A DNA stretch of 58,171 nt, taken from NCBI GenBank assembly GCA_014762645.1, contig JABURP010000038.1:29458-87628 (forward strand), read 5' to 3'. The stretch comes from Crocinitomicaceae bacterium (GTDB lineage: Bacteria > Bacteroidota > Bacteroidia > Flavobacteriales_D > Crocinitomicaceae). The notes below the pieces were generated by a model. That model did not search any database. It worked only from the letters and a program-made list of their open reading frames with translations, and had not been told where the DNA came from. Made by a program: the position numbers and the translations under genes. This document shows, in pieces, positions 43,984 through 53,000 of the stretch (the stretch's first letter is position 1; each line of letters starts with the position of its first letter).

Positions 43984-44570
43984 TGACTACTAAAAAGCAC
44001 AATAGAACATTTCTAAATACATTCCTTTCGGAACGTAAGCAAGTTGGTGCCGTGGCCCCTAGTTCGCGCTTTTTAGTAAATGCAATGTGCAATAAAATTG
44101 ATTTTGAAAGAGCTGACTGTATCGTTGAACTCGGACCAGGAACCGGTGTTTTTACAGAAGAGCTTCTTGCACGGGCAAAAGATGATTGTAAAATCATACT
44201 CATTGAATTGAACCGTACCTTTCATAAAGTCCTGAAGGATAGATTTAAGAACACTGACAGTCGGCTAATTATCCTGAACCGATCTGCGGATGAAATTGAA
44301 GATATCGTCAAAGAACACAATATTAATGATGTAGATGCAGTCTTGTCTTCACTGCCTTTGACAGTTATTCCTGAGATCATTAAAAAGAGGATAATAATTG
44401 GCAGTTACAATGTGCTGCGTCAAGGCGGCGTTTATGTTCAGTATCAATATTCCCTGAACGCACGAAGATTACTGGAACTGAAATACGGCAAACTTAAAGT
44501 TGGATTTGTTCCCTTTAATATTCCGCCGGCTTTTGTGTATACAGGAGTTAAGGAGTTGATGGAGAACTAA
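43983..44570 (+). CDS. Class I SAM methyltransferase (phospholipid N-methyltransferase-like)
   Basis: The SAM-binding motif VELGPGTGVFTEELL is at residues 48-62, with motif II near LIELNRTFHK (74-83). The leader (RTFLNTFLSERKQVGAVAPSS) resembles PmtA-type phospholipid N-methyltransferases and rRNA adenine dimethylase relatives. Residues ~115-125 (VLSSLPLTVIP) replace the catalytic NPPY-type element, which favours the lipid-methylating branch. It would be cytoplasmic, perhaps membrane-associated. The start codon shares a base with the dihydroorotase stop. Its last 23 bases overlap the convergent secreted-protein gene at 44548. Confidence 0.8.
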   Translation: MTTKKHNRTFLNTFLSERKQVGAVAPSSRFLVNAMCNKIDFERADCIVELGPGTGVFTEELLARAKDDCKIILIELNRTFHKVLKDRFKNTDSRLIILNRSADEIEDIVKEHNINDVDAVLSSLPLTVIPEIIKKRIIIGSYNVLRQGGVYVQYQYSLNARRLLELKYGKLKVGFVPFNIPPAFVYTGVKELMEN

Positions 44571-45543
44571 GTTCTGTTCCTCCCCATTCTATTACGACAA
44601 ACCCATCTCTATTTAATGGTTCATCAGGAATCGTTCGGTTCGGTACTGTGTCTATCTCGAAATCCAAACCACAAAAAACCAGATACACCCGGCGAATAAC
44701 ATCCGGTTTTGGAGTAACCTCAATAGTTCCGATAGTATTATCGTATTCTTCATCTAACATGAAATACACGAGATTATAGGTGTGTCGTTGCATCCGAGGT
44801 GCCCAATAGGTTATAAAATCGGCTGACTCTTTAGCGTTAAGCCCGAACATGGCTAATTCCTTTTCAAGAAAACTGACAACGGTGTCGGAATTTATGAATA
44901 GTCCGTAAGTTCCCAAATCAGAAACGGGAAAAAATCCAAACTGTTGATACTGTATAGGTCCTTCCCAAAAAAGATACGGGTACTCACGGTCTCCCTGCTT
45001 TAATGTTCCATCTGGTGACGCGGTAATATCCCAGCCACCGTTATATTCCGGATAGGAAGTTGTAATCTCGATTTTATCATCCATTTTAACCGTTACGTCA
45101 GTCTCTTTCTCCGGATATAGGTAGATTACTGGTTTCTCCGCTTCATAAATTACGCCCTGGCCTGCTCTGTCACTTGTTATAAAATTGATGGTCACCACAT
45201 GCTGACTTTGGAAATTGTAGTTCCAACAAACGATTTCCTTGTACTTTTCATGATAGAAGAAAATGGCAGTATCTCGGGCACTCACTTTCATTTCGTAATA
45301 CCCTGTATCGTTGGAAAGTGTGTGACTTTTTCGATTCAAGGTGGCGATTATTCCACCTGAAACAAATTCCTCTGAATACCCTTCCCAAACGCGACCTTTT
45401 ACAACACATTGCCCTTCAGGCACTGATTTGTCCTCAACATCTGATACCACATAGTAGGTATCTACCAGAATGGATTCTCCGAAGCCAATTGTTCCCCAAA
45501 GCAATGCTACTACAAGAATGATTTTATTTTTCGACATGGTCAT
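44548..45543 (-). CDS. Tandem secreted KPVIYLY/EWGG-family protein, copy 1 (distal)
   Basis: A signal peptide (MTMSKNKIILVVALLWG) is followed by a carboxypeptidase-regulatory-like beta domain (about 45-120; EGQCVVKGRVW and SNDTGYYEMKVSARDT). The conserved C-terminal domain starts at KPVIYLYPEKETDV and has TTSYPEYNGGWDI, REYPYLFWEG, FLEKELAMFGLN, ADFITYWAPRM, IEVTPKPDVIRRVYLVF and the final FVVIEWGGT. The domain is not one I can name; similar sequences seem widespread in bacteria. No sorting tail is seen. ATG at 45543 or 45537 overlaps the end of copy 2, suggesting translational coupling. Confidence 0.72.
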   Translation of the reverse strand: MTMSKNKIILVVALLWGTIGFGESILVDTYYVVSDVEDKSVPEGQCVVKGRVWEGYSEEFVSGGIIATLNRKSHTLSNDTGYYEMKVSARDTAIFFYHEKYKEIVCWNYNFQSQHVVTINFITSDRAGQGVIYEAEKPVIYLYPEKETDVTVKMDDKIEITTSYPEYNGGWDITASPDGTLKQGDREYPYLFWEGPIQYQQFGFFPVSDLGTYGLFINSDTVVSFLEKELAMFGLNAKESADFITYWAPRMQRHTYNLVYFMLDEEYDNTIGTIEVTPKPDVIRRVYLVFCGLDFEIDTVPNRTIPDEPLNRDGFVVIEWGGTELSSPSTP

Positions 45544-46534
45544 GAGTTAAAAATTCACAATTTGGTTTTTGAGTACCTCCCCATTCTACAAGCGTAAATC
45601 CTTCCCGATTAAATGACGGCAAGTGCTGGGATTCGTAGGATCTGCCGAGCTCATCCTGATCAAAGAGTGTAAAAATCATGTAAACCCTGCGCATATTTTC
45701 GGGGGCGGGATTCACCGCCATAGCTGAAATATGTGCTTCGTAGTCATCATCAATTACAAACTGAATGAAGGCATAATCCTTTTGAAGAAGTTTAGGTAAC
45801 CAAAATGTAATAAAATCGGTTTGTTCCGTTCTGTTTAACCCAAGACGCGTCAGAGAATTTTCAAGGAATTGTACAGCAGTATCGGTTTTGATATAAGAGC
45901 CATAAGGCCTGCTGTTCATCTTGTGATACTGAAGGTCAGCTGTTTCAGCTTCCCAGAATAAGTAGGGGTATTCCTTACCTTCTGATTGAATAACGTTTCC
46001 ACTTACATTAACTTCCCAGCCTTGATCCTGATTATACTGCGGATAAGTAAATACGATCTCTCCTTTAGGCTGAAATTTAATCGCTACGGTTTCGTCTTTT
46101 TCTGAATAAAGGTAGATTACTGGCTTATCCATAATCATCATGGAATAATCATCTACCAGGTAAAAGTTGATTTCAAATACATAGCGCTCTTTGAACTCAT
46201 ATTTCCAAATAACATGTTCAGAAAGTTCAGATTTAAAGGCAAAAAGCGAGGTATCATCTGCATCCAGCAATAATTCGTAATATCCTGAAGAATCCGTATG
46301 TGTGAACGCTTTTCTATCCGGAGTGCTTACCAGGACATTAGCAATAGGGTTCCCATTAGAATTATCTTTAAGTACATAGCCCGTCACTTTACACTTTCCT
46401 TCCGGTAAATCGTCCTGTGGATATATTTTGATCACCTCATGTCTACTTGGAGCGATTAATTTTTCAGGTATTCCTCTCCCGTATGAAGATGTTGTTAAAG
46501 CTGTGACAGCAAGGATGAACAGTAAGGATTTCAT
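45524..46534 (-). CDS. Tandem secreted KPVIYLY/EWGG-family protein, copy 2
   Basis: I chose ATG at 46534 because it begins a signal peptide (MKSLLFILAVTALTTSSYG); the longer frame to 46564 starts with GTG inside copy 3. The layout is the same as the other copies: regulatory-like beta domain (KCKVTGYVLKDNSNGNPIAN), then KPVIYLYSEKDETV, FTYPQYNQDQGWEV, KEYPYLFWEAE, FLENSLTRLGLN, TDFITFWLPKL, VNPAPENMRRVYMIF and GFTLVEWGGTQ. A 15-residue tail follows the EWGG motif. The three genes lie head-to-tail with small or no gaps, so they are one operon. Function unknown. Confidence 0.72.
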   Translation of the reverse strand: MKSLLFILAVTALTTSSYGRGIPEKLIAPSRHEVIKIYPQDDLPEGKCKVTGYVLKDNSNGNPIANVLVSTPDRKAFTHTDSSGYYELLLDADDTSLFAFKSELSEHVIWKYEFKERYVFEINFYLVDDYSMMIMDKPVIYLYSEKDETVAIKFQPKGEIVFTYPQYNQDQGWEVNVSGNVIQSEGKEYPYLFWEAETADLQYHKMNSRPYGSYIKTDTAVQFLENSLTRLGLNRTEQTDFITFWLPKLLQKDYAFIQFVIDDDYEAHISAMAVNPAPENMRRVYMIFTLFDQDELGRSYESQHLPSFNREGFTLVEWGGTQKPNCEFLTHDHVEK

Positions 46535-46544
46535 AACATTTAAT

Positions 46545-47525
46545 TTACTCAATAAGACTTCCACCCCATTCTACAACCGTAAAGCCTTTTCGTTCAAAAG
46601 AAGTTAATTCCTGTTCCTCTAAATCGAGGCCAGAATTCGGTGTATCAAGCGTTGCGCACAACATAAACACTCTTCTCATAGATTCCGGTTTTGGTGTAAT
46701 GTCAAGAGATGCTATTTGATCTTCATAGTCATCATCCACTACAAAATGAATCAGTGCAAACCTTCCTTTTTTCAGGATAGGCGCCCAATAGGTGATAAAA
46801 TCGGCTTTTTCTTTATCCAGGAATCCCAGTAGGGTAAGTTTCTCTTCTAAAAATGGAACAACAGATCCTGCGTCCACCATAAATCCGGTCATCTTTCCAT
46901 CTACAACAGGAAACGATAGTTTAGTCTCAGATTCCGCTTCCCAAAATAGATACGGATATTCCTTCTCTCCTATTTTAACACCACCTGTTTTCAAGACTTC
47001 TATATCCCATCCATCCTCATACCTGGGATAGGTAAATATGAATGTCCCTTTCGGGTCAAGCCGTACCGAAGCTTTTAAGTTTTTATCTGCGTACAAATAA
47101 ATCACAGGTTTCCGCTTCACCTGTTTATCGTACTCTTCCCTTACCTGATTCATGTAAACCTGCACAGCCACTCTGTGTCGGTCCTTAAATATGTAATCTT
47201 CAATCACCACTTCATTCCACCCTTTCTTGTAGAAATAAACAACGGAATCAGTAGCTGCTAATTCAACCCTGAACAAGCCATCCTTAGTGGTTCTCACCCA
47301 TGTATTTGAGGATGTACAACCAACTTTTACAGCAACAAGTGGATTATCACTGGAGAACATACTGACGCGGCCTTCCAGAATAAATTTACCTGAAGGAATT
47401 GATTCATCCAGTGTATCTGAAACAATTGAATATTCTAATGGAATGGGGCCGAGATCTTCCAAAGCAAAAACGGGTTTATTCGCTATTATCGTTAGCGTTA
47501 CAATACAAAACAGGATTGATTTCAT
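46545..47525 (-). CDS. Tandem secreted KPVIYLY/EWGG-family protein, copy 3 (proximal)
   Basis: A signal peptide (MKSILFCIVTLTIIANKPVFA) precedes a beta domain (residues ~45-125) that resembles a carboxypeptidase-regulatory unit (GKFILEGRVSMFSSDNPLVA). The conserved C-terminal domain (~138-322) has RKPVIYLYADKNLK, FTYPRYEDGWDI (164-175), KEYPYLFWEAE (188-198), VPFLEEKLTLLGF, ADFITYWAPIL, ITPKPESMRRVFML and GFTVVEWGG (314-322). It is the first gene of the trio, 48 bp downstream of the CarboxypepD-like gene at 47574, which may belong to the same transcript. Secretion to the periplasm or outer membrane is inferred from the signal peptide. No known function. Confidence 0.72.
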   Translation of the reverse strand: MKSILFCIVTLTIIANKPVFALEDLGPIPLEYSIVSDTLDESIPSGKFILEGRVSMFSSDNPLVAVKVGCTSSNTWVRTTKDGLFRVELAATDSVVYFYKKGWNEVVIEDYIFKDRHRVAVQVYMNQVREEYDKQVKRKPVIYLYADKNLKASVRLDPKGTFIFTYPRYEDGWDIEVLKTGGVKIGEKEYPYLFWEAESETKLSFPVVDGKMTGFMVDAGSVVPFLEEKLTLLGFLDKEKADFITYWAPILKKGRFALIHFVVDDDYEDQIASLDITPKPESMRRVFMLCATLDTPNSGLDLEEQELTSFERKGFTVVEWGGSLIE

Positions 47526-47573
47526 AGGTTATCATTTCAAAATGAAATACAGATCAATGTACGAAAGGTTCGC

Positions 47574-48296
47574 TTAAAATCCTTCTTTGACCTTTTTGAA
47601 ATGTTCAAACTTAGATTGAATATAAGTAATGAGTTCGTAATCTGTAGCGGTTTTCAAGAACTCCGTATTGAGATTAAGAAAGACAATAAACTCATCAAAT
47701 TCTTTTTCATCCAAGTCGATAATATCATGATGTACATAGAGTTGTAGAATCTCTTTAAGAATGTCTTTTTGCGAATCCATGTATTCCATTTCCGCAACTT
47801 TACGCTTTGTACGCTCACGTTTACTAAACGCCATATACAGGGCGGTAATCGGACTTTGAATAGCATTAGTCACAGTTACAACAGGTACCTCACGCTTAGC
47901 GATTTTAGATCGTTCTTCCTTTAACTCATCAAGTGTTTTTCTTGGTTTTACGATTACCTCTTCCCCCATATACTCTAATGATTCGAGATATAGGCTTATG
48001 GTGTACTCGTCTTGATACGTACTGTCTTTAAAGGAAAGGTAGATCGTTTTGTATCCTACCACAGAAATACCGATCTCGTGCTTCTTTTTTAGCGTTATGG
48101 AAAACGTTCCGTCATATTCACCAAAAATTCCTTTACCGAGTGTCTTGTTCATGACAACCAGGTTGAAAAAACCAACCGCATAAGTCGTGTCATACACTTG
48201 TCCTGTGACAGTGATCAACGAATCACTGTAATCTTTCTTTTGAGCCTGTAAACTCAATGACAGGAATAGAATTGGTATCAACAAAAAATACTTCAT
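47574..48296 (-). CDS. Secreted carboxypeptidase-regulatory-like domain protein
   Basis: A signal peptide (MKYFLLIPILFLSLSLQAQ) is followed by the start of a CarboxypepD_reg-like beta domain at ITVTGQVYDTTYAVGFFNLV, then FGEYDGTFSITLKKKHEIG and SVVGYKTIYLSF, typical of TonB-receptor-associated plug-like beta sandwiches. The second half (about 110-240) is helical and highly charged (LDELKEERSKIAKRE), a layout common among Bacteroidota proteins of unknown role. It lies directly upstream of the three KPVIYLY proteins on the same strand and could be co-expressed. It is divergent from mnmA. Confidence 0.75.
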   Translation of the reverse strand: MKYFLLIPILFLSLSLQAQKKDYSDSLITVTGQVYDTTYAVGFFNLVVMNKTLGKGIFGEYDGTFSITLKKKHEIGISVVGYKTIYLSFKDSTYQDEYTISLYLESLEYMGEEVIVKPRKTLDELKEERSKIAKREVPVVTVTNAIQSPITALYMAFSKRERTKRKVAEMEYMDSQKDILKEILQLYVHHDIIDLDEKEFDEFIVFLNLNTEFLKTATDYELITYIQSKFEHFKKVKEGF

Positions 48297-48400
48297 CAGG
48301 TATAAAGGAACAAAAATTACTCCAAATTTCCACGTTAAAGATTGTTAAGCATACGTTACTAAAACTTTGGCTGGATAGACGAACTATCAAACCTTCTCTT

Positions 48401-48408
48401 TAACTTTG
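48401..48408 (+). promoter_or_regulatory. Candidate -7 element TAACTTTG for mnmA
   Basis: TAACTTTG fits the Bacteroidota TAnnTTTG -7 consensus and lies four bases before the mnmA ATG at 48413. A TTTG at 48366 is too far away (31 bp) to be the usual -33 element, so support is weak. If used, the transcript would be nearly leaderless. Confidence 0.25.
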
Positions 48409-48412
48409 CAGC

Positions 48413-49588
48413 ATGAAAACAGTTGTTGTCGGGTTATCCGGAGGAGTTGATTCCAGTGTGGCCGCCTTTCTTTTAAAAGAACAAGGCTACAATGTAATTG
48501 GCATTTTCATGAAAAACTGGCATGACGAATCGGTAACGATTTCGGATGAATGCCCGTGGATAGATGACAGCCAGGATGCACTGCTTGTTGCCAATAAGCT
48601 AGGAATTCCTTTTCAGACACTTGACCTTTCTGCGCAATACAAAGAACGGATTGTAGACTACATGTTTGCAGAATACGAAGCAGGAAGGACACCAAACCCT
48701 GATATATTGTGCAATAGAGAGATCAAATTTGACATCTTCCTGAAAGAAGCTGAAAAACTCGGGGCGGATTTTGTGGCAACCGGTCACTATTGTCGAAAAG
48801 ATGTAACTGCAGATGGTTATTATAGATTACTTGCCGGTGCAGATCCGAATAAGGACCAGAGTTATTTTTTGTGTCAACTGACACAGGAGCAACTGGCAAA
48901 GGCGCTATTTCCTATTGGGCATTTACAGAAATCAGAAGTACGAAAAATTGCAACAGAACAGGACCTTGTTACAGCAGAGAAAAAAGACTCACAGGGACTC
49001 TGTTTTATTGGCAAGGTAAAGCTACCTGTTTTCTTACAGCAACAACTTGAACCAAAGCAAGGTAAGATTGTTGAGCTAAAGGATGACTTAAAGATATTTG
49101 AAGACTACAAAAAGATACTCAACTCCAAAGACTACAAACAACTTTCCAGGCCTTTTGAGTTTACGCCCGAACTCGGAAAGACGGTTGGAGAGCATCAGGG
49201 AGCGCATTATTTTACCATAGGCCAGAGGAAAGGTTTGCAAGTGGGCGGAACACCCCTACCTCTTTTTGTGGTTGGCACGGATGTGAAAGAAAATGTCATC
49301 TATACAGGACAGGGAGAAGATCATCCCGGGTTGAACCGGCAGGCATTATTCATTTCAAAAGAAGATATACATTGGGTTCGCGAAGATCTGGAAATGATAC
49401 CAGGGCAATCAAGAGGCTACAAAGTACGAATCAGGTATCGTCAACCTCTTGAAGAAGCTACGCTATATATGGAAGGAGATGGACTTTATATCTACTTTGA
49501 AAATCTTGTCAGGGGAATCTCTCCGGGTCAATTTGCAGCCTGGTACGAAAATGATGAACTTATCGGTTCAGGCGTAATTACCTCATAA
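48413..49588 (+). CDS. mnmA: tRNA-specific 2-thiouridylase MnmA
   Basis: MnmA makes 2-thiouridine at U34 of tRNAs for Lys, Glu and Gln. The PP-loop GLSGGVDSS is at 7-15. The two catalytic cysteines are C100 (PDILCNRE) and C197 (SQGLCFIG), matching the spacing of the E. coli pair. The [19 protein letters not shown] segment (residues ~262-278) and the C-terminal beta-barrel (~285-391) are complete. At 391 residues the length is slightly above E. coli MnmA (~370). Sulfur would come from IscS/Tus-type relay proteins or direct cysteine desulfurase transfer, not encoded nearby. Divergent from the CarboxypepD-like gene. Confidence 0.95.
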   Translation: MKTVVVGLSGGVDSSVAAFLLKEQGYNVIGIFMKNWHDESVTISDECPWIDDSQDALLVANKLGIPFQTLDLSAQYKERIVDYMFAEYEAGRTPNPDILCNREIKFDIFLKEAEKLGADFVATGHYCRKDVTADGYYRLLAGADPNKDQSYFLCQLTQEQLAKALFPIGHLQKSEVRKIATEQDLVTAEKKDSQGLCFIGKVKLPVFLQQQLEPKQGKIVELKDDLKIFEDYKKILNSKDYKQLSRPFEFTPELGKTVGEHQGAHYFTIGQRKGLQVGGTPLPLFVVGTDVKENVIYTGQGEDHPGLNRQALFISKEDIHWVREDLEMIPGQSRGYKVRIRYRQPLEEATLYMEGDGLYIYFENLVRGISPGQFAAWYENDELIGSGVITS

Positions 49589-49614
49589 AAAAACGCCCCG
49601 GTCAACCGGAGCGT
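49587..49614 (-). terminator. Terminator of the 63-aa protein gene
   Basis: Arms ACGCCCCGGT and ACCGGAGCGT pair with one mismatch around a TCAA loop. On the minus strand the hairpin ends in six T. It overlaps the mnmA stop region and lies 30 bp beyond the stop of the small gene; the plus strand lacks a good T run. Confidence 0.75.
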
Positions 49615-49643
49615 CATTGTATTATAACCAAATAGCAAAAATG

Positions 49644-49835
49644 CTAGTTTAAACTGTAGTTGCCGATCATGTCAATAGGCTCAACGCGCGCATCTTCTGC
49701 CTGACCGGAAATGATATCCAATAATTCTGCGACTTCGGTAATGGAAAGTTTGGTACGTGCACCCATTACTCTATGTCTGTTCAATTTTTCCTGAGCCGAT
49801 CTGATGATCTTGTTCTTTATGTCATCTAAATTCAT
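49644..49835 (-). CDS. Hypothetical small protein, 63 aa
   Basis: An unrecognised small cytoplasmic protein, mostly helical and amphipathic (MNLDDIKNKIIRSAQEKLNR, then LSITEVAELLDIISGQ). No signal peptide, Cys or membrane segment. A terminator follows it on its own strand, and 233 bp separate its start from the large GAF gene in the other direction. That intergenic stretch (49836-50068) has no other gene and presumably contains both promoters. Expression is plausible because of the terminator. Confidence 0.6.
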   Translation of the reverse strand: MNLDDIKNKIIRSAQEKLNRHRVMGARTKLSITEVAELLDIISGQAEDARVEPIDMIGNYSLN

Positions 49836-50035
49836 GGTCCGTTGTTTTAATTACTGACGAGATACTTTACGCGAGTATTTCAAAAAAGGTTATCCCCATC
49901 AGTAAATTTCTATCTATATAAACGTCAATTCGTGTGCCAAAGGTTGGATTACAGTCAAAATACCACCCTTCATTTTTGTTAATTATATCACATATTAAAA
50001 CGATTGATGACCGCAGATTCTAGTTGAAAATAAAC

Positions 50036-50043
50036 TATATTTG
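50036..50043 (+). promoter_or_regulatory. Candidate -7 element TATATTTG for the six-GAF phosphatase
   Basis: TATATTTG matches TAnnTTTG and lies 25 bases before the ATG at 50069. I do not see a matching TTTG at the normal distance upstream, so this is a weak candidate. Confidence 0.25.
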
Positions 50044-50068
50044 AAAGACTTGCTCGCCTGCACTTACT

Positions 50069-53000
50069 ATGATCGAAACTACCGAAGCTATTGAGACGAT
50101 AGACGCCTCCAACAAGGAAGCATGGGAAATCGTTAGGGCTGAACCAGTAAAAACACTGGAACTCGCTCAGGAGAGTCTTGCCCGTGCAATTGAGTTGGAT
50201 TACCCAAAAGGTATTGGCTGGGCTCATGGCAATATAGGTGCGGCGTATACCTGGATGTCTGATTATGAAAAGGCTTTAGATGCCTGCTTCAAATCTATCG
50301 AAGTATTACTTGACATTGAGGATTACCAGCATGCCAGTCAAATCGAGTATTATCTTTCCATCATTTTCTATTTCCTTGGTGATTTTGAAAAGCAAATGAC
50401 GCATTCAAAAGCGTCCTATGATCTTGCCGAAAGAATTAATGATGAATTTGGTATGGCCAATGCCCTAAACGGAATTGGAACGGCTCTCTACACCAATGAA
50501 CGTAACGAAGAAGCACTGGAATCACTGCAGAAAGGATTGAAGATTGCTCAAAAAGTGAATGACAATCCGCTTCTTGCACGAATTAATGACGGAATTGGTC
50601 AGACGTACTATAACTTAAAACAATACGAAAAAGCATTGACCTATAAATTCAATGCGCTCGAACTGGTTAAAGCATCTGGTGTAAAGCAAACAGAATCATA
50701 CGCACAGGACGGAATTGGTGAAATCTATTCAAAAAAAGGGGATTATCCCAAAGCACTTGAGCATTTTCAGAACTCCTACAATATCAGAAAAGAAATGGGG
50801 TTCAGGGATGGCATGGCCAAGACGAAGATCCACATGGCAGAAACCTATCGTCTTGCGGGTGACAACCTCTCAGCAGTACAGGAATACAAAGATGCCCTGG
50901 CAATAGGGCAAGAACTGGAATCTAAAGAAATTGAATATAAATCCCATTTCGGCCTTTCTGAGTTATACGAAGACATGGGGAACCTTACCCTCTTCGTTAA
51001 GCACTTTAAATCTTATCATGCCGCCATGCAGGCGTTTAACGTTGAAAAAGAAGATAAGAAAGTTAAGGCTTTTGAACTCAAGGGAAGATTAGATCAAATA
51101 CAAAAAGAAAAGGAACAACTCGAACAAAAAAACGAGCAACTAGAATCGTATTTTAGAGATGTTCAGACACTCAGTAGCATTGGGCATGAAATCACATCAA
51201 CCCTGAACATTGAGGACATCTTTCAAATCATTTACGAGCGCATCAACTCATTGATGGATGCCACCGGAATCTTTATTGGAATCTGCAATCACGAAGAAAA
51301 TAAATTGCAGGTAAAACTCGCCATAGACAACGGACAAAAAGACGAATATTTTGAGCATTCTCTGGATGACAGAAAATTAGCAAATTACGCCGTCAAAACA
51401 GGAAAGGACGTCCACATTAATGATTATCAAAAGGAAATTAAAGACTACTACGAAGAAGGTGAAGATATCCTGCATACCGCACCAAATTCAGTGGTGATTA
51501 TACCGTTAACAGTTAAGGATAAAATTATTGGTGTATTGTTTGCCCAAAGTGGTAAAACAAATGCATTCTCCCAGCACCATGTTAACATCCTAAAATCATT
51601 TGCCAGTTATTTGTCCATTGCTTTGGATAACGCAACGCTCTATGAGCAAATGGATTCCAAAGTAAAGGAACGAACGGATGAGCTTGAAATCACCTATAAA
51701 AACTCAGAATTACTCAATAAAATTGGTCAGGAACTCATTTCAACGTTAGATTTTGAAGCAGTTTTTGAACGTTTTTATAAAAATGTCAATCAGCTGATGG
51801 ATGCCACCATTTTTGGAATTCGAATTCTTTCGGATGACAAAAAATCTGTCAACTACAAATATGAATACGAAAAAGGAAAACGGCTTGGCGACATTAGCAT
51901 TCCTATGGATAATGACAATAATTATTCGGTTGTCTGTATTAAAAGGAATGAGGTTATCCTTATCAATGACAATATTAAAGAACACAAGAAGTGGGTGGAT
52001 GAAATTATGGTGGTTGACGGAGAAATGCCTCATTCCCTCATTTTTGTCCCACTCATTCACGACGGTGAAGTTCTCGGAGTAATTAGCGTTCAATCTTTTG
52101 AGAAAAGTGCGTACAACAATTACCACGTAACAATTGTTAAGACCCTTGCCCAATACACTGTTCTCGCTCTTCAAAATGCAAGACGCTATGAGCTGATGGA
52201 GGCAAAAGTAATGGAGCGTACTTCCGAAATCACCAAAACGTACGAAAACACTAAGCTTTTAAGTGAAATTGGTAAGAGTATCACATCTCAATTGTCTGTT
52301 GAGCAAATTATCAAGATAACCTACGACAACATTAACAAGTTGATGGATGCTGAAGGTTTTGGTATCGGTATCCATATAAAAGACGAAGGGGCAATTGATT
52401 TTCCAGGATATATTGAGAGCGGTAAAAGGCTTGAAGGAGGATATTACAAGTTAGATGAACCCAACCGTTTGGCCTGTGTTTGCTTTAATCAAGACACGGA
52501 TATCATTATCAATAATTTTGAGGAAGAACACGAAAAGTGGATTGATAATTACGTTGCGCCAAAGATGGGTAAATCAGTTAGTTCTTTGATTTATCTTCCT
52601 ATACGTTCAAAAGGTGAAAAAATTGGTGTAATTACTGTTCAAAGTTTTAGCAACAATTCCTATTCTGACTACGAAGTAAACATGCTCCGTTCCATTGGTG
52701 TTTATACGGCGATAGCCCTTGACAATGCTACGCTCTACGAGAACATGGAGGACATGGTTAAGGAGCGTACAGAAGAAGTAGTTAGGAAGAAAGAGGAGAT
52801 TGAACAGACGTATGAAAACACCCGATTAATCTCACAAATCAATAAAGCTATATCCAGAAGTATTACGATCGAAGCGTTGATTGATAGCGTATATGAGAAT
52901 TGTAACAACCTAATGGATGCTACCGGGTTTGGAATCGGAATATATGATTCTGAACGGGAACGTATCATCATGAAAGGATACATTGAAAAAGGTGAAAAAC

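Noticed and set aside
45318-45521. Plus-strand frame opposite the KPVIYLY copy 1 gene
   Set aside because: Shadow frame with no domain; the opposite strand has a clear conserved protein.
45524-46564. Equal 20-bp overlaps between the three KPVIYLY genes as a conserved feature
   Set aside because: The equality depends on the longest-start choice; copy 2 more likely starts at ATG 46534, after which its gap to copy 3 is 10 bp.
48366-48369. TTTG upstream of mnmA as a -33 element
   Set aside because: It is 31 bp from the TAACTTTG motif, too far for the usual spacing of about 20.
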